From contig DAIRSI010000008.1 in NCBI GenBank assembly GCA_036804505.1, positions 1-64,000 on the forward strand: DNA of 64,000 bases, in the 5' to 3' direction. The stretch is from Phocaeicola_A sp036804505 (lineage in GTDB: Bacteria; Bacteroidota; Bacteroidia; Bacteroidales; Bacteroidaceae). A program made the position numbers and the translations under genes. Each line of letters opens with the position of its first letter. Within the stretch, counting starts at the first letter, position 1. This document shows positions 36,011-44,117 of the stretch, one piece after another. Under the pieces are notes generated by a model that worked only from the letters and a program-made list of their open reading frames with translations, had not been told where the DNA came from and did not search any database.

Positions 36011-36147
36011 TGGTCATTTTCAAGAAATAGCTTGATTTTCTATGCTATCCAGCATATTTATGTTGCAATTCGCAAAACTTTTTCATTAAAACACACATTT
36101 TTCAGTAGATTTCTTGCAAAATAGGAAGCCATAAGAAATAAAATAGG

Positions 36148-36155
36148 TAACTTTG
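36148..36155 (+). promoter_or_regulatory. -7 box (TAACTTTG) inside the invertible segment
   Basis: A perfect TAnnTTTG match, pointing rightwards into the 3' end of the invertase gene in this orientation. No TTG is present at the ideal 19-base distance, so strength is uncertain. Confidence 0.5.
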
Positions 36156-36168
36156 TGGCGGATGATTG

Positions 36169-36190
36169 ACTCTTCGGAGGAGATTTTCTA
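36169..36190 (-). repeat. Right inverted repeat of the invertible segment
   Basis: 22 bases, the perfect reverse complement of 35989-36010, 42 bases from the invertase stop. Confidence 0.85.
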
Positions 36191-36232
36191 TTCTGATAAA
36201 CAGTGCTTGCTTGACACAAACGGAATGATTTC

Positions 36233-37438
36233 TTATAGGTCTTTTAGTATCTTATCGTTTGCTTGGTCAATTACAGAAGTCTTGATTGAAGAAAGATAGA
36301 TTTGCGTGGTAGCTTCTGAATCATGTCCTAAAGCCTTGCTGATTACAGATAATGGCACGTTCTTATCACGGGCTGCGCTTGCCCAACTATGCCTAGCTAC
36401 ATACATTGAAAGAGAAATGTCTAAACCGACCATCTTCCCAATCACTTTCAGTTTGCGATTTATAAAAAGCCCCTTGCGACAATACTGTTTTCGCTCCGTC
36501 CCATCTTCTACTGAAATGATGGGCAATAGGTATTGAGTTGCATTCTCTGGATATTTTGCCATTGTCGATTGCATATGAGTTTCCCATTGAATGATTAGCT
36601 GTTGGTCTGTTTTCTGACGACTATACCTTACAAATCCATTTTGTAAATCCTTTTTCTTGAGATATGCCATATCCACAAAAGGCATACCTCGAAGATAGAA
36701 ACTCATCAGGAACATATCACGAGCATAGTCAAGAGATGTATTGCCTGTTAAATCCAACTCTTTGATTTTCTTTATGTCAGCCAAACTGATAGCTCGTTTC
36801 TCTGTTTTATCAATGCCTGTATATACTCTCTTGAATGGCTCGTTTTGAATGGTAAGTCCTTCTTCTACCGCTTTATTATATATGGTACGCAAAATACGCA
36901 TATAGAAAGATGACGTATTGCGTTTCAAACCTTTGGCTTTCATGTGGGCTTCATACAGTTCCATTAAATCTGAATCCAATCTACCGAAAGTCAAGTCTAC
37001 ATTCTCACGAAAACGCATAAAACTGCTTAGCGTGGCTTGATAGGTCTCGCTAGTCCTGATTCTGTTTAAATTCCTTAGTCGCTCAATTTGTTTCCTCATA
37101 AACTCAAATACCGAGTCACATTCATTTGATGACTGTTGATACATTGCCACAACATCGTCTGTTGTATAATTACCTCCATTTTTCTCCAATGTAGTTATTG
37201 CACCTTGAATCTTACATTGCAGCCAAGTAGTTTTATCTTTTATGAGGCAAAGTTGGTCTTTGCGTAAAGTGTCTGCGTTGGGAATAATAATTTTACCACC
37301 ATCTTCATTCCATTCACTTGCAAAGATGTGGTAAGAGGTAGGTATCTGACGGACAATTCTATCGTGAATTACCTGAAAATACAAAGATCCTTCTTTGTTT
37401 GCATCTGTAGATGCTCTGAATTTTAATTTTACTGACAT
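36233..37438 (-). CDS. Tyrosine recombinase, DNA-invertase type
   Basis: 401 residues. An N-terminal arm-binding part and a SAM-like core-binding domain (about 105-210) precede the catalytic domain: Arg in SFYLRGMPFVDMAYL, Lys in YSRQKTDQQ, YVARHSWASAARD, then LGHDSEATTQIYL with the final His and nucleophile Tyr. The first His of the HxxR motif is Tyr here (YVAR), as I recall for Bacteroides promoter invertases, whereas the two integrases at 46-49 kb keep His. Its 3' end abuts the invertible segment, which is probably its substrate. Confidence 0.88.
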   Translation of the reverse strand: MSVKLKFRASTDANKEGSLYFQVIHDRIVRQIPTSYHIFASEWNEDGGKIIIPNADTLRKDQLCLIKDKTTWLQCKIQGAITTLEKNGGNYTTDDVVAMYQQSSNECDSVFEFMRKQIERLRNLNRIRTSETYQATLSSFMRFRENVDLTFGRLDSDLMELYEAHMKAKGLKRNTSSFYMRILRTIYNKAVEEGLTIQNEPFKRVYTGIDKTEKRAISLADIKKIKELDLTGNTSLDYARDMFLMSFYLRGMPFVDMAYLKKKDLQNGFVRYSRQKTDQQLIIQWETHMQSTMAKYPENATQYLLPIISVEDGTERKQYCRKGLFINRKLKVIGKMVGLDISLSMYVARHSWASAARDKNVPLSVISKALGHDSEATTQIYLSSIKTSVIDQANDKILKDL

Positions 37439-37516
37439 AGTTTCTTTTTTTTGTTAGACATAAGATAAGTACACCATATATAATAGGTGACATACAATCG
37501 CTTTGAAGTATAAGTC

Positions 37517-38170
37517 CTATGGGATTTGATCAGCTTTCATCATCTGTATGATTTGCACAGCTTTCGCATTATCTTTTCTCAAAGTAGCATTCTCTGCAAT
37601 CATAAAGCCAAGTAGAAATGCCCCAACAATAATCATCAACCATACGCATAGGCGAATGAACTTCTTGAGATAAGTATCGAACCAAAAGCTTTTGACTTTG
37701 TAATAGATGTACTTCCAAATGTACTTCTTCAAGCTACCATCCACTGGTGGCCAAGCTGGAGGCAAGAAAGAATGGACATTTGGTTTCAACGCATCAACTT
37801 TATCTTCTATGCTTTGCAGTCGTTTAACAACCTCGTCAAGTTTCTTATCAGCGGTACTTGTTTTGTTGGGATTTGATACCCTTGTTTTATCCTGCTTCTG
37901 TTCTTGTTCCATGATTCTACGAATTACATTGGTATTATCTACGATACGTTCTTGATGTTCCACCTTTACTGATTTCATGTTTGCCACAAACCGATTTTCC
38001 TGCATATCCATCAGCTCTTTCACACCAATACCGATAGTTGTAGCCAAGTCGTATTTCAAAGTGTTATAAGAGATTGACGACAACTGAATAGTCGGTTCTA
38101 CAGATTGTTGAGCTACCTCATTCAAACCATCCAAGTCGATATTATCTTTTCTGCTGTTTCTTATTCCCAT
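37517..38170 (-). CDS. Coiled-coil membrane protein of the mobilisation region
   Basis: 217 residues: a polar N-terminal half with a coiled-coil stretch (KKLDEVVKRLQSIEDKVDAL, about 108-127), a Pro-rich turn (PPAWPPVDG), one membrane helix (LCVWLMIIVGAFLLGFMIA, about 170-188) and a charged tail. It lies 23 bases after the relaxase gene and is probably co-transcribed with it. Such a protein could help couple the relaxosome to the membrane; that role is inferred and the family is not recognised. Confidence 0.6.
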   Translation of the reverse strand: MGIRNSRKDNIDLDGLNEVAQQSVEPTIQLSSISYNTLKYDLATTIGIGVKELMDMQENRFVANMKSVKVEHQERIVDNTNVIRRIMEQEQKQDKTRVSNPNKTSTADKKLDEVVKRLQSIEDKVDALKPNVHSFLPPAWPPVDGSLKKYIWKYIYYKVKSFWFDTYLKKFIRLCVWLMIIVGAFLLGFMIAENATLRKDNAKAVQIIQMMKADQIP

Positions 38171-38193
38171 AGGATTTTTAAGTTTAGTTGTTA

Positions 38194-39441
38194 CTATCTG
38201 TGCATACCTCTTGAGCGACGTTTACACATCTGATGAGCCATCCGAGCGCAACGATAAGCCCATTTGAGTTCATCTTCATCTTTGTCTTTTCCCCAGCCAC
38301 TCATATCATTTCCTCCACCGCCACAAGTTGCTGACATGCTCAATGCACCATCAAGATAACCTGCGAATAGAAGCATTGCCGTTGCCTGAACTTTTTCAAG
38401 CGTTGCATACTCGTTGCCATCTGGTACAGAACATTCATTGGCGATGATGTCATCTGCTGATGCAGGTATATCCACATCATAATCGTGATACTCATCGGTT
38501 GAGACTGTATAGTGGTTTATGACAGGAACAGGCTTAGGTATAATTGGTTTGAGTACTGGCATAGAAGGCGAATGATTCGCTTTTGTCGTGTGAATAGGCG
38601 CTGTCCGAATTCTATCTGCAACTTTAGAAGTTGTAACTTTTGCATCATTCTCTGCATGAAGCTTAGCCCAAGTTTTCAAAATAGTAGATGGCATTAGATT
38701 ACGACCTTTACCCAACTTCGATGATTTATATTTGGAGTTGCCCCTCATGATGGCATAACCGGTTACTTTATTTTTGGTATCACGATGCAAATATGGTTTA
38801 TATCCATGAAGTTCAAGCCTGCGTTCATATTCATCCCAAGTGAACAAGTCCATGTTTGACAATATCTGAATACAAGCATCCGAAATCTCTTGAATATGTG
38901 CTTGCTCAATATCTTCGGGGTTCTCCCATCCACGTCTTTGATTGATAACTTGGGCAGCCATCACAGCTCGTCTTCCCACAAGGTGGTCATCATTGACATT
39001 GCCTTCCATGTCCACACGACTGGCATCAATGTGAAGATGCAGAATACCAGAGACACTATCACGATGAAGAGCTGCCACATACTGGCTGTTAGCCAAATGG
39101 GTAGCTTTGGAACTGGCACGTTGTGTGCTATCCGACAAATCAACAGAATCAAATGCTTGGATGAACTCTTTTGTCAATTGTTCCCAATCAGCCACAGTCC
39201 ATCCTGCGGTCTCTTCATTGGTTGGGGATATTTCCATTCTTATCACCGTATTCTTCAAAGGTCTTCGCTTAGGGTTGTCACCAGCCACCTTTGCCAAATG
39301 GAAATCCATACGTTGCCACATGGCTTCGGCTGAAATACCTTCGGGCAATAGATTCGCTTTAATCAGGTCGGCACGGTCTTTATCAACCGCATAACGCACG
39401 GCATTTGCGCCATGGTCTATGCTTATAGCTTCGGCTACCAT
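38194..39441 (-). CDS. Relaxase / mobilisation nuclease
   Basis: 415 residues. The nuclease domain covers about 1-200. RMEISPTNEETAGW lies early, and HRDSVSGILHLHIDASRVD (126-144) is the HxxxxxxHxH metal-binding motif of Mob-type relaxases. It nicks oriT and leads single-stranded DNA into a recipient. The C-terminal half is polar with a Gly-rich CGGGGNDMSGWGKDKDED stretch. It follows the accessory protein gene by 15 bases. The element has no mating-pair genes here, so it would rely on a helper. Confidence 0.85.
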   Translation of the reverse strand: MVAEAISIDHGANAVRYAVDKDRADLIKANLLPEGISAEAMWQRMDFHLAKVAGDNPKRRPLKNTVIRMEISPTNEETAGWTVADWEQLTKEFIQAFDSVDLSDSTQRASSKATHLANSQYVAALHRDSVSGILHLHIDASRVDMEGNVNDDHLVGRRAVMAAQVINQRRGWENPEDIEQAHIQEISDACIQILSNMDLFTWDEYERRLELHGYKPYLHRDTKNKVTGYAIMRGNSKYKSSKLGKGRNLMPSTILKTWAKLHAENDAKVTTSKVADRIRTAPIHTTKANHSPSMPVLKPIIPKPVPVINHYTVSTDEYHDYDVDIPASADDIIANECSVPDGNEYATLEKVQATAMLLFAGYLDGALSMSATCGGGGNDMSGWGKDKDEDELKWAYRCARMAHQMCKRRSRGMHR

Positions 39442-39456
39442 AATTGGCTATGGAAA

Positions 39457-39825
39457 TTAGTTCTTCATGTATATGATAATCTCACTCCATCGTTGAATCA
39501 ATGGAACGGCAGCTCGCATCCATCGTTCTACAAATGCTGGGTCTTTGAATACTAAACCTCGCTTGTCGCTTTGAATAGATTTCACGGCTGCTGCAATCTT
39601 TATCAAGTCCGCACGTGCATCGGACAGACTGCATAATGCATCTATTTCATGGTCATCCAAACGCTTGCGTGGATGCTGGCCGAATGCGACTTGTCGGGTG
39701 TACTCACTTACAGATAAGCCACACTCTTTTGATAGTGCTTCTATCTTTTCATATTCTGCTTCTGTTACTCTTGCCTCCAATCGCTTTATGCGCTTTGGAG
39801 CTTCATTCTTGGTTCGTTTCTTCAT
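39457..39825 (-). CDS. MobC-like relaxosome accessory protein
   Basis: 122 residues from the ATG at 39825 (MKKRTKNEAPKRIKRLEARV). VTEAEYEKIEALSKECGLS, then SEYTRQVAFG, is the ribbon-helix-helix pattern of MobC/BmgA-type accessory proteins, which bind oriT beside the relaxase. The frame is open further up to 40095, but that stretch lacks family similarity and would cover the candidate oriT and run into the next gene, so the shorter start is chosen. Confidence 0.8.
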   Translation of the reverse strand: MKKRTKNEAPKRIKRLEARVTEAEYEKIEALSKECGLSVSEYTRQVAFGQHPRKRLDDHEIDALCSLSDARADLIKIAAAVKSIQSDKRGLVFKDPAFVERWMRAAVPLIQRWSEIIIYMKN

Positions 39826-39894
39826 TTCAAAAGAGTTTTTTTGTGTTTGTTGTTGTATAAAAGTGACCAACCCAATGCGAGCCTGCGAGCGTTG

Positions 39895-39954
39895 CAAGAA
39901 AGCTAATGTGGTATGAACGAGCGAAGCGAATTTGTACGACATTGGCACTTCTTG
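39895..39954. other. Candidate origin of transfer (oriT)
   Basis: In the 208-base gap upstream of the MobC-like gene, imperfect inverted arms 39895-39909 (CAAGAAAGCTAATGT) and 39939-39954 (ACATTGGCACTTCTTG) flank a GAGCGAAGCG-containing loop. A wider pair GTGACCA (39863-39869) / TGGTCAC (39974-39980) encloses it. Position and structure suit oriT; no nick site is identified. Confidence 0.4.
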
Positions 39955-40033
39955 TAAGTACCAACAAAAGTTCTGGTCACTATGGGGCGTTTTACTATCT
40001 GGTTTTCGGCATCCATCAACTCTGACTGGGAGT

Positions 40034-40948
40034 TTAAACTTCCTCTGCATGTGGTGGTTGGGTGTCTGTATATTGATTATCATGGGTCTCATCATCTTCA
40101 GCGGTTGTCATTGCCGATAGGCTGTTATTATGCTCGGCTATATGTGCATTGCCATTGTCTTGACTTGGGGTGTACAAATCATCATCAGCGGAAGAAGATA
40201 TTCTCATATTATAATCATCGTTGGTAGATTGAACTATGGATAGCTGCGATAAACTGGTAGATTTATCAGTATTCATGGCAGACTTCTTCGTTGTCGTAAC
40301 TACATCATCGTTTGCTCGTTCGTGTGAATGAACGTTAGGGATTGAGGATGCTATAGATTCAATAGACTGATTCTTGATATTCATTGAAGATTCAGCTTCA
40401 TAGCTGTGGAAGTTGGATTGACCAGATGGTTCAGAAGCAGGTGTACTCTCACCAGCCGATAAATTGTCTGTACTTGCCACGAGTTTCGTAGTTGATTCAT
40501 CAGCATTCGTACTTTTTTGTTGCCGGTCTTTTATATGAATGTAGTGAGGATTAAGAATCTGCTGATTGTTCACATACCATGCCGATACGCAATGTAAAGT
40601 ATGGATACTTGTTCTGTTGTTCTTTTCAGAGGTGATAATACCTAGCTGCACCATACAATCGAGCAGTTTGGTTACAGTCTTCTTGTCATAAACCAATTGG
40701 TTACCCAGTTCCACTGCGGAGATAGCTACCTGACCTACATGCAGAGTAGTGGTGAAACCAGTAATCTTATAGGTGGTCTCTTTTGTAACTGCGTTATCAA
40801 TCAGTAGCTTTAGAATCTTCATCCGATCGATGTGGTATTTGCTCTCAGCAAAGAATCTCAGTTGTTCGTTAGACAATACGATACAATAGTAATAGTCGTT
40901 TTTCATATACTCAGTGTTTCGTTTATAAATGAGTTTTTGGTTAGCCAC
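40034..40948 (-). CDS. Winged-helix-like protein with Ser/Thr/Asn-rich tail
   Basis: 304 residues. The first ~130 look like a winged-helix domain (RMKILKLLIDNAV, VGQVAISAVELGNQL, KKTVTKLLDCMVQLGIIT), which suits DNA binding and control. Residues ~140-304 are low-complexity, rich in Ser, Thr, Asn and Asp, probably disordered. An alternative start is the ATG at 40906 (MKNDYYYC). It lies between the replication and mobilisation genes. No named family recognised. Confidence 0.6.
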   Translation of the reverse strand: MANQKLIYKRNTEYMKNDYYYCIVLSNEQLRFFAESKYHIDRMKILKLLIDNAVTKETTYKITGFTTTLHVGQVAISAVELGNQLVYDKKTVTKLLDCMVQLGIITSEKNNRTSIHTLHCVSAWYVNNQQILNPHYIHIKDRQQKSTNADESTTKLVASTDNLSAGESTPASEPSGQSNFHSYEAESSMNIKNQSIESIASSIPNVHSHERANDDVVTTTKKSAMNTDKSTSLSQLSIVQSTNDDYNMRISSSADDDLYTPSQDNGNAHIAEHNNSLSAMTTAEDDETHDNQYTDTQPPHAEEV

Positions 40949-41174
40949 GATACCTGTTACCTTCTTGCTTACTTATTCTTGCTTCTGATTATATTCACAA
41001 TGCTCAAGTAAACAATTGTAGTGGTCAATCGGTAATTGATCCAATTAAGATTGTTGGGCATGATAATAGTCACTCATCAAGAATAGTCATTATGCAAGAT
41101 GATAACAGGATGGTGGCAATTCAGTCATCGACACAGTGTCGTTTTCTGAGCCGATGGCTGAATGCATCTAAGGT

Positions 41175-41783
41175 TTAGAACGTTGCCAATCGTTTCATCA
41201 ACTCTCTGAGGATAGGCTTACGAAATTCTTTAAGAAGCTTATCTTCGTAGATATTGGTAAGTCGATACGGCATACCGCCTTCCTTGAACATGGGATTCTC
41301 AATGTCGGGTAAGTTGCTCATGAACGGACAAATAATTTTAGCACGTCCAGACAAACCATAATACTCGGCAACCTCGAACCAAGCATTACCCAAATGTTTT
41401 CCAACAGAATCCATATTCACCACACAGCCGGCTCCATCATACAAGGTTATTAGAATGTGATAAGTACAATGCAAGGTTTCTGGATCCTTTGTGCAAGTGA
41501 TGATGAACTGGTCAAAGTAATGACCTTGACGAGCGAATGTTGCGAGCAGATCCACAAATAGTTCATGGCGGTACTCATAGCACTCCGCTTCATCTTTCGG
41601 TGGACATTCCACTTCCATATCCACGAATTTATGGATAGCATCTTTGTCGTCTGAACTCTGCTCTACAAGGTCTTCTCCAGAAGTCACGTTCTGAGCATAA
41701 ATAATCTCTGTTGCATTTGCGTCTTGCAAAATTGCGTCCAAAGCTGACTGAACGCTGTCGTGAAGTTCGATGTTACATCTCAT
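41175..41783 (-). CDS. Hypothetical protein of the mobile element
   Basis: 202 residues, acidic and soluble, without signal or membrane helices. It has alternating strands and helices (FDQFIITCTKDPETLHCTYH, HILITLYDGAGCVVNMDSVG) and a basic C-terminal helix. I do not recognise it. It lies between the DnaC-like gene and the winged-helix gene on the same strand. The 226-base gap on its left (40949-41174) holds nothing I can identify. Confidence 0.55.
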   Translation of the reverse strand: MRCNIELHDSVQSALDAILQDANATEIIYAQNVTSGEDLVEQSSDDKDAIHKFVDMEVECPPKDEAECYEYRHELFVDLLATFARQGHYFDQFIITCTKDPETLHCTYHILITLYDGAGCVVNMDSVGKHLGNAWFEVAEYYGLSGRAKIICPFMSNLPDIENPMFKEGGMPYRLTNIYEDKLLKEFRKPILRELMKRLATF

Positions 41784-41905
41784 CTTATTCTAGTGTTTTT
41801 AGACCTACATTCCCGATAGATCTGTTGTTATTGTAATCCTTCATGCTTCGTTGTATGTCAACCTAAGCAGAGAATGTGAAGGGTTGAATGAGTCTGTAGC
41901 TATGA

Positions 41906-42580
41906 CTACTTCATTCGATAAGTTGGGTTTGTGAACTCGATAATGTCCATCATCTCGTTGAGCCTGTCAGCTATGCGGTCGCCATACTTCTCACGAATCT
42001 GAGCCAATGTCAGATTGGTTGTGAAAATGGTGAATAGCTGTTCGTCATAGCGTTTTGTCAGCAGGTCAACAACAGGATTAAGCACATTGCCGTAATCTAA
42101 AATCTCTCGTGGTTCTGTTCCGAGGTCATCAATTGCTAAAAGCGGAACCGTCATGATTCGTTGCCATGATGGAAAGTCATTCTTGTTCTTCCATGCAATT
42201 TCATTTGCTGTCATGATACGCAATCCATAGGTGGAGTTATCGTATGAATCATGGATTTGTAAGGCATTGATAAGCTGTTGCAATGCTTTCACGCAGGTAG
42301 TTTTGCCATTGCCACAATATCCACACAATGCTATTCCAAACTTGCCGTTACTGCTCGTCAGGTTCTCAGCCATCCGATCCAATTGTATTTCAAAAGCCTC
42401 ATTCGTAACAAACTCACGATGACGGTGCGCTACTTCCGCTTGAACTGCCGTCTTCAATGCTGCTCGTGCATCATCTTTTGATAATGGAAGTCTAAAACGT
42501 TCCTTGATAGTCAGTTGGTGAAGCAACCGGTACATCAGTGCTTCTACGTTGGATTGTGGTTTCTTGTTGTTTGTGAACAT
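41906..42580 (-). CDS. DnaC/IstB-like AAA+ ATPase (helicase loader type)
   Basis: 224 residues. Walker A CGYCGNGKTT (86-95) and Walker B LLAIDDLGTEP (about 148-158) define the DnaC-like AAA+ fold, and FTIFTTNLTLAQIREKYGDR carries sensor 1 and the following helix. Such proteins load the replicative helicase. It overlaps the end of the winged-helix initiator-like gene by 89 bases (less if it starts at the ATG at 42535), an arrangement like lambda O-P modules. Confidence 0.82.
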   Translation of the reverse strand: MFTNNKKPQSNVEALMYRLLHQLTIKERFRLPLSKDDARAALKTAVQAEVAHRHREFVTNEAFEIQLDRMAENLTSSNGKFGIALCGYCGNGKTTCVKALQQLINALQIHDSYDNSTYGLRIMTANEIAWKNKNDFPSWQRIMTVPLLAIDDLGTEPREILDYGNVLNPVVDLLTKRYDEQLFTIFTTNLTLAQIREKYGDRIADRLNEMMDIIEFTNPTYRMK

Positions 42581-43235
42581 TCTTCTTGTTATTTAAAATG
42601 GTTTTCTTTAACCAGTTGAAGAAATAGGTTCGTACTTCTTTTTCTTCCCTTCTTTCAATACCAGATATTTTAAGGTATTGGAAGAATTGGTTGATATAGT
42701 TCTCTATCTCGATATGACTGAGCTTGATTTGTTGAGAAGATGACAGTAGGGAAATGATAGATTCTTGCCATGATGTATCATTCGATAATCGCAATTCCAA
42801 TTCATCCAAACTTGACTCATTCTCACGCGCGTTATTTATAGAGTTATCTTTATTATTGTCTTTATCTTTTATATTATAAGGGGACAACTGCTCCGACAAT
42901 TCCACCGACAATTGCTCAGACATCTTCACCGACATCTCCACCGACAATGGGGATATATGCTCCATAATGGTATAAGTAGGAGCTACTTCCTTACCCTTTC
43001 CGGGAACAAAACTGATAAAGCCACGTTGTTTAAGACATTCTCTGGCCTTTACCAAATTTTGCTTACTCGTTTTGATTCGGTTACATATCATCTCAGTTGG
43101 ACAACGGATGGGCATCTGCCATCTTCGTGCATTGGCTCTGTAAAGAAGAAAGAAGTAAAGCGCTACCTCTGTTGAAGAGTATGGCTCATATTCACCGTCT
43201 TGCCAGAATCGATTAGTTAACTCGTACAGGTTCAT
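42492..43235 (-). CDS. Replication-initiator-like winged-helix protein
   Basis: 247 residues. Residues ~15-95 (STEVALYFFLLYRANARRW, KTSKQNLVKARECLKQRGFI) form a DnaD/phage-O-like winged helix, followed by a repeated linker (SEQLSVELSEQLS) and a helical C-terminal domain. The linker DNA contains six GACA repeats at exact 12-base steps (42883-42948), possible iterons, as inside the lambda O gene. With the DnaC-like loader next to it, this looks like the element's replication module. Confidence 0.65.
   Translation of the reverse strand: MNLYELTNRFWQDGEYEPYSSTEVALYFFLLYRANARRWQMPIRCPTEMICNRIKTSKQNLVKARECLKQRGFISFVPGKGKEVAPTYTIMEHISPLSVEMSVKMSEQLSVELSEQLSPYNIKDKDNNKDNSINNARENESSLDELELRLSNDTSWQESIISLLSSSQQIKLSHIEIENYINQFFQYLKISGIERREEKEVRTYFFNWLKKTILNNKKNVHKQQETTIQRRSTDVPVASPTDYQGTF
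42883..42948. repeat. Six 12-bp direct repeats inside the initiator-like gene (candidate iterons)
   Basis: GACA-starting units begin at 42883, 42895, 42907, 42919, 42931 and 42943, roughly GACAnnTnCnCC. The constant 12-base step also keeps the reading frame, giving the SVEMSVKMSEQL-type linker. They could be a replication origin recognised by the encoded protein, or just a coding repeat. Confidence 0.55.
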
Positions 43236-43242
43236 ATCAATC

Positions 43243-43479
43243 CTATTTTAAAAGATCTCTCTTGGTGACATAAGCAATAGCTTCTCTATCGACTTCTTCC
43301 TGTGATGACACACGTATTCTGCGTAACCACTTATCCAAGTCATTCTTGTCAAAGAAGCATAGTTTGCCATTCGGCTTGTAAAACACTATTTCCTTTCGCA
43401 TCATAAGCTTATGTAGATAGGATTTCTTTAATCCCAAATACTCGGCAGCTTCAACCGTTGTGAGGAGTTCATTTCTCAT
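43243..43479 (-). CDS. Excisionase-family helix-turn-helix protein
   Basis: 78 residues. LLTTVEAAEYLGLKKSYLHKL, then KLCFFDKNDLDKWLRRIRV, is the MerR-like HTH_17 fold used by excisionases and small regulators of Bacteroides elements. It would bend att DNA for excision or control the replication genes, which begin 7 bases downstream. The 242-base gap on its other side holds the long hairpin at 43628-43672. Confidence 0.85.
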   Translation of the reverse strand: MRNELLTTVEAAEYLGLKKSYLHKLMMRKEIVFYKPNGKLCFFDKNDLDKWLRRIRVSSQEEVDREAIAYVTKRDLLK

Positions 43480-43627
43480 TTATCTTTTGTTTTTGATATT
43501 CTATTCGTGAAACCTTTTGGAAGCTATGCTGCATTTAAGCGGCTCATTTCTTCCTTTTGGTTACGATGCAAAGGTACGGCTATGTAAAAGTGGTGCAGCG
43601 TGGTGCGAACGTGGTTGAGAACAAAAA

Positions 43628-43678
43628 AGCGGTTTGCTATATCATTGAATTACAATGATATAGCAAACCGCTAAAGTT
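43628..43678 (-). terminator. Long perfect hairpin terminator
   Basis: A 20-bp perfect stem (43628-43647 with 43653-43672; arm AGCGGTTTGCTATATCATTG) and a 5-base loop. Read on the minus strand it is followed by TTTTTTG, so it should end the transcript running from the AbiE genes through 43722. The stem is unusually long and could also be a protein-binding palindrome. Confidence 0.7.
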
Positions 43679-43721
43679 AAAAAGTATATACGGGCGTGGT
43701 TGCTACGTAATCGGGCGTGGC

Positions 43722-44117
43722 TTACATGAGATTATTAGCCATATTGAACGCATTTTTAACGTCTGAAACGAATTCTTTGTTCTTGTCGCCAGCTCCAGAT
43801 GCAACAGCATCTTTATAGTGCGACCTGTAATATTCAGGGCTGATTTGGCATGCTTCCAATATAAGAGAGAGCCACTCCTGACCAAGAATAGGGCTGTCAA
43901 ATCTTTTAGACACCATATATAATAGGTAGCACACACGGTTCTTTTCACGAAAACAAATCTTTGCAGATACAGATTTAAGGTTCATGAAATCTACAAATTC
44001 TGAACCTTTCATGTGTTCAAACTGTCGGCAGTTGCATACCTTATAAAGCATACAACACAAAGTCAAGTCCACAAGGTCTTTGTACTTGGCAGTTTCCTGT
44101 AGAAATAGTCTACTCAT
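43722..44117 (-). CDS. Hypothetical protein downstream of AbiE
   Basis: 131 residues, helical, Cys-containing (LTLCCMLYKVCNCRQF), no signal or membrane helix. Not recognised. Its ATG overlaps the stop of the next upstream gene by 4 bases, so the pair is coupled. It is the last gene before the long terminator and probably belongs to the transcription unit beginning with AbiEi. Confidence 0.55.
   Translation of the reverse strand: MSRLFLQETAKYKDLVDLTLCCMLYKVCNCRQFEHMKGSEFVDFMNLKSVSAKICFREKNRVCYLLYMVSKRFDSPILGQEWLSLILEACQISPEYYRSHYKDAVASGAGDKNKEFVSDVKNAFNMANNLM

Larger units (their letters stand above)
35989..36190. promoter_or_regulatory. Putative invertible promoter segment (phase-variable switch)
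   Basis: A 202-bp segment bounded by perfect 22-bp inverted repeats (35989-36010 and 36169-36190; TAGAAAATCTCC then TCCGAAGAGT). It lies directly upstream of the minus-strand Ter-type operon and 42 bases from the end of a tyrosine DNA-invertase gene. The only TAnnTTTG box inside (36148-36155) points right, away from the operon. After inversion it would occupy 36024-36031 facing left, about 54 bases before the ATG at 35970. This is the layout of Bacteroides phase-variable promoters; here it reads as OFF. Confidence 0.75.

Noticed and set aside
39826..40095. Longer N-terminus for the MobC-like protein
   Set aside because: It lacks family similarity, covers the candidate oriT and overlaps the neighbouring gene end.
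41041..41174. AT-rich gap checked for promoter or structured RNA
   Set aside because: Only short imperfect palindromes; nothing above background.
42883..42948. 12-bp repeats considered as a CRISPR or random low-complexity tract
   Set aside because: They are too short for CRISPR and lie in a coding frame; iterons or coding repeats fit better.
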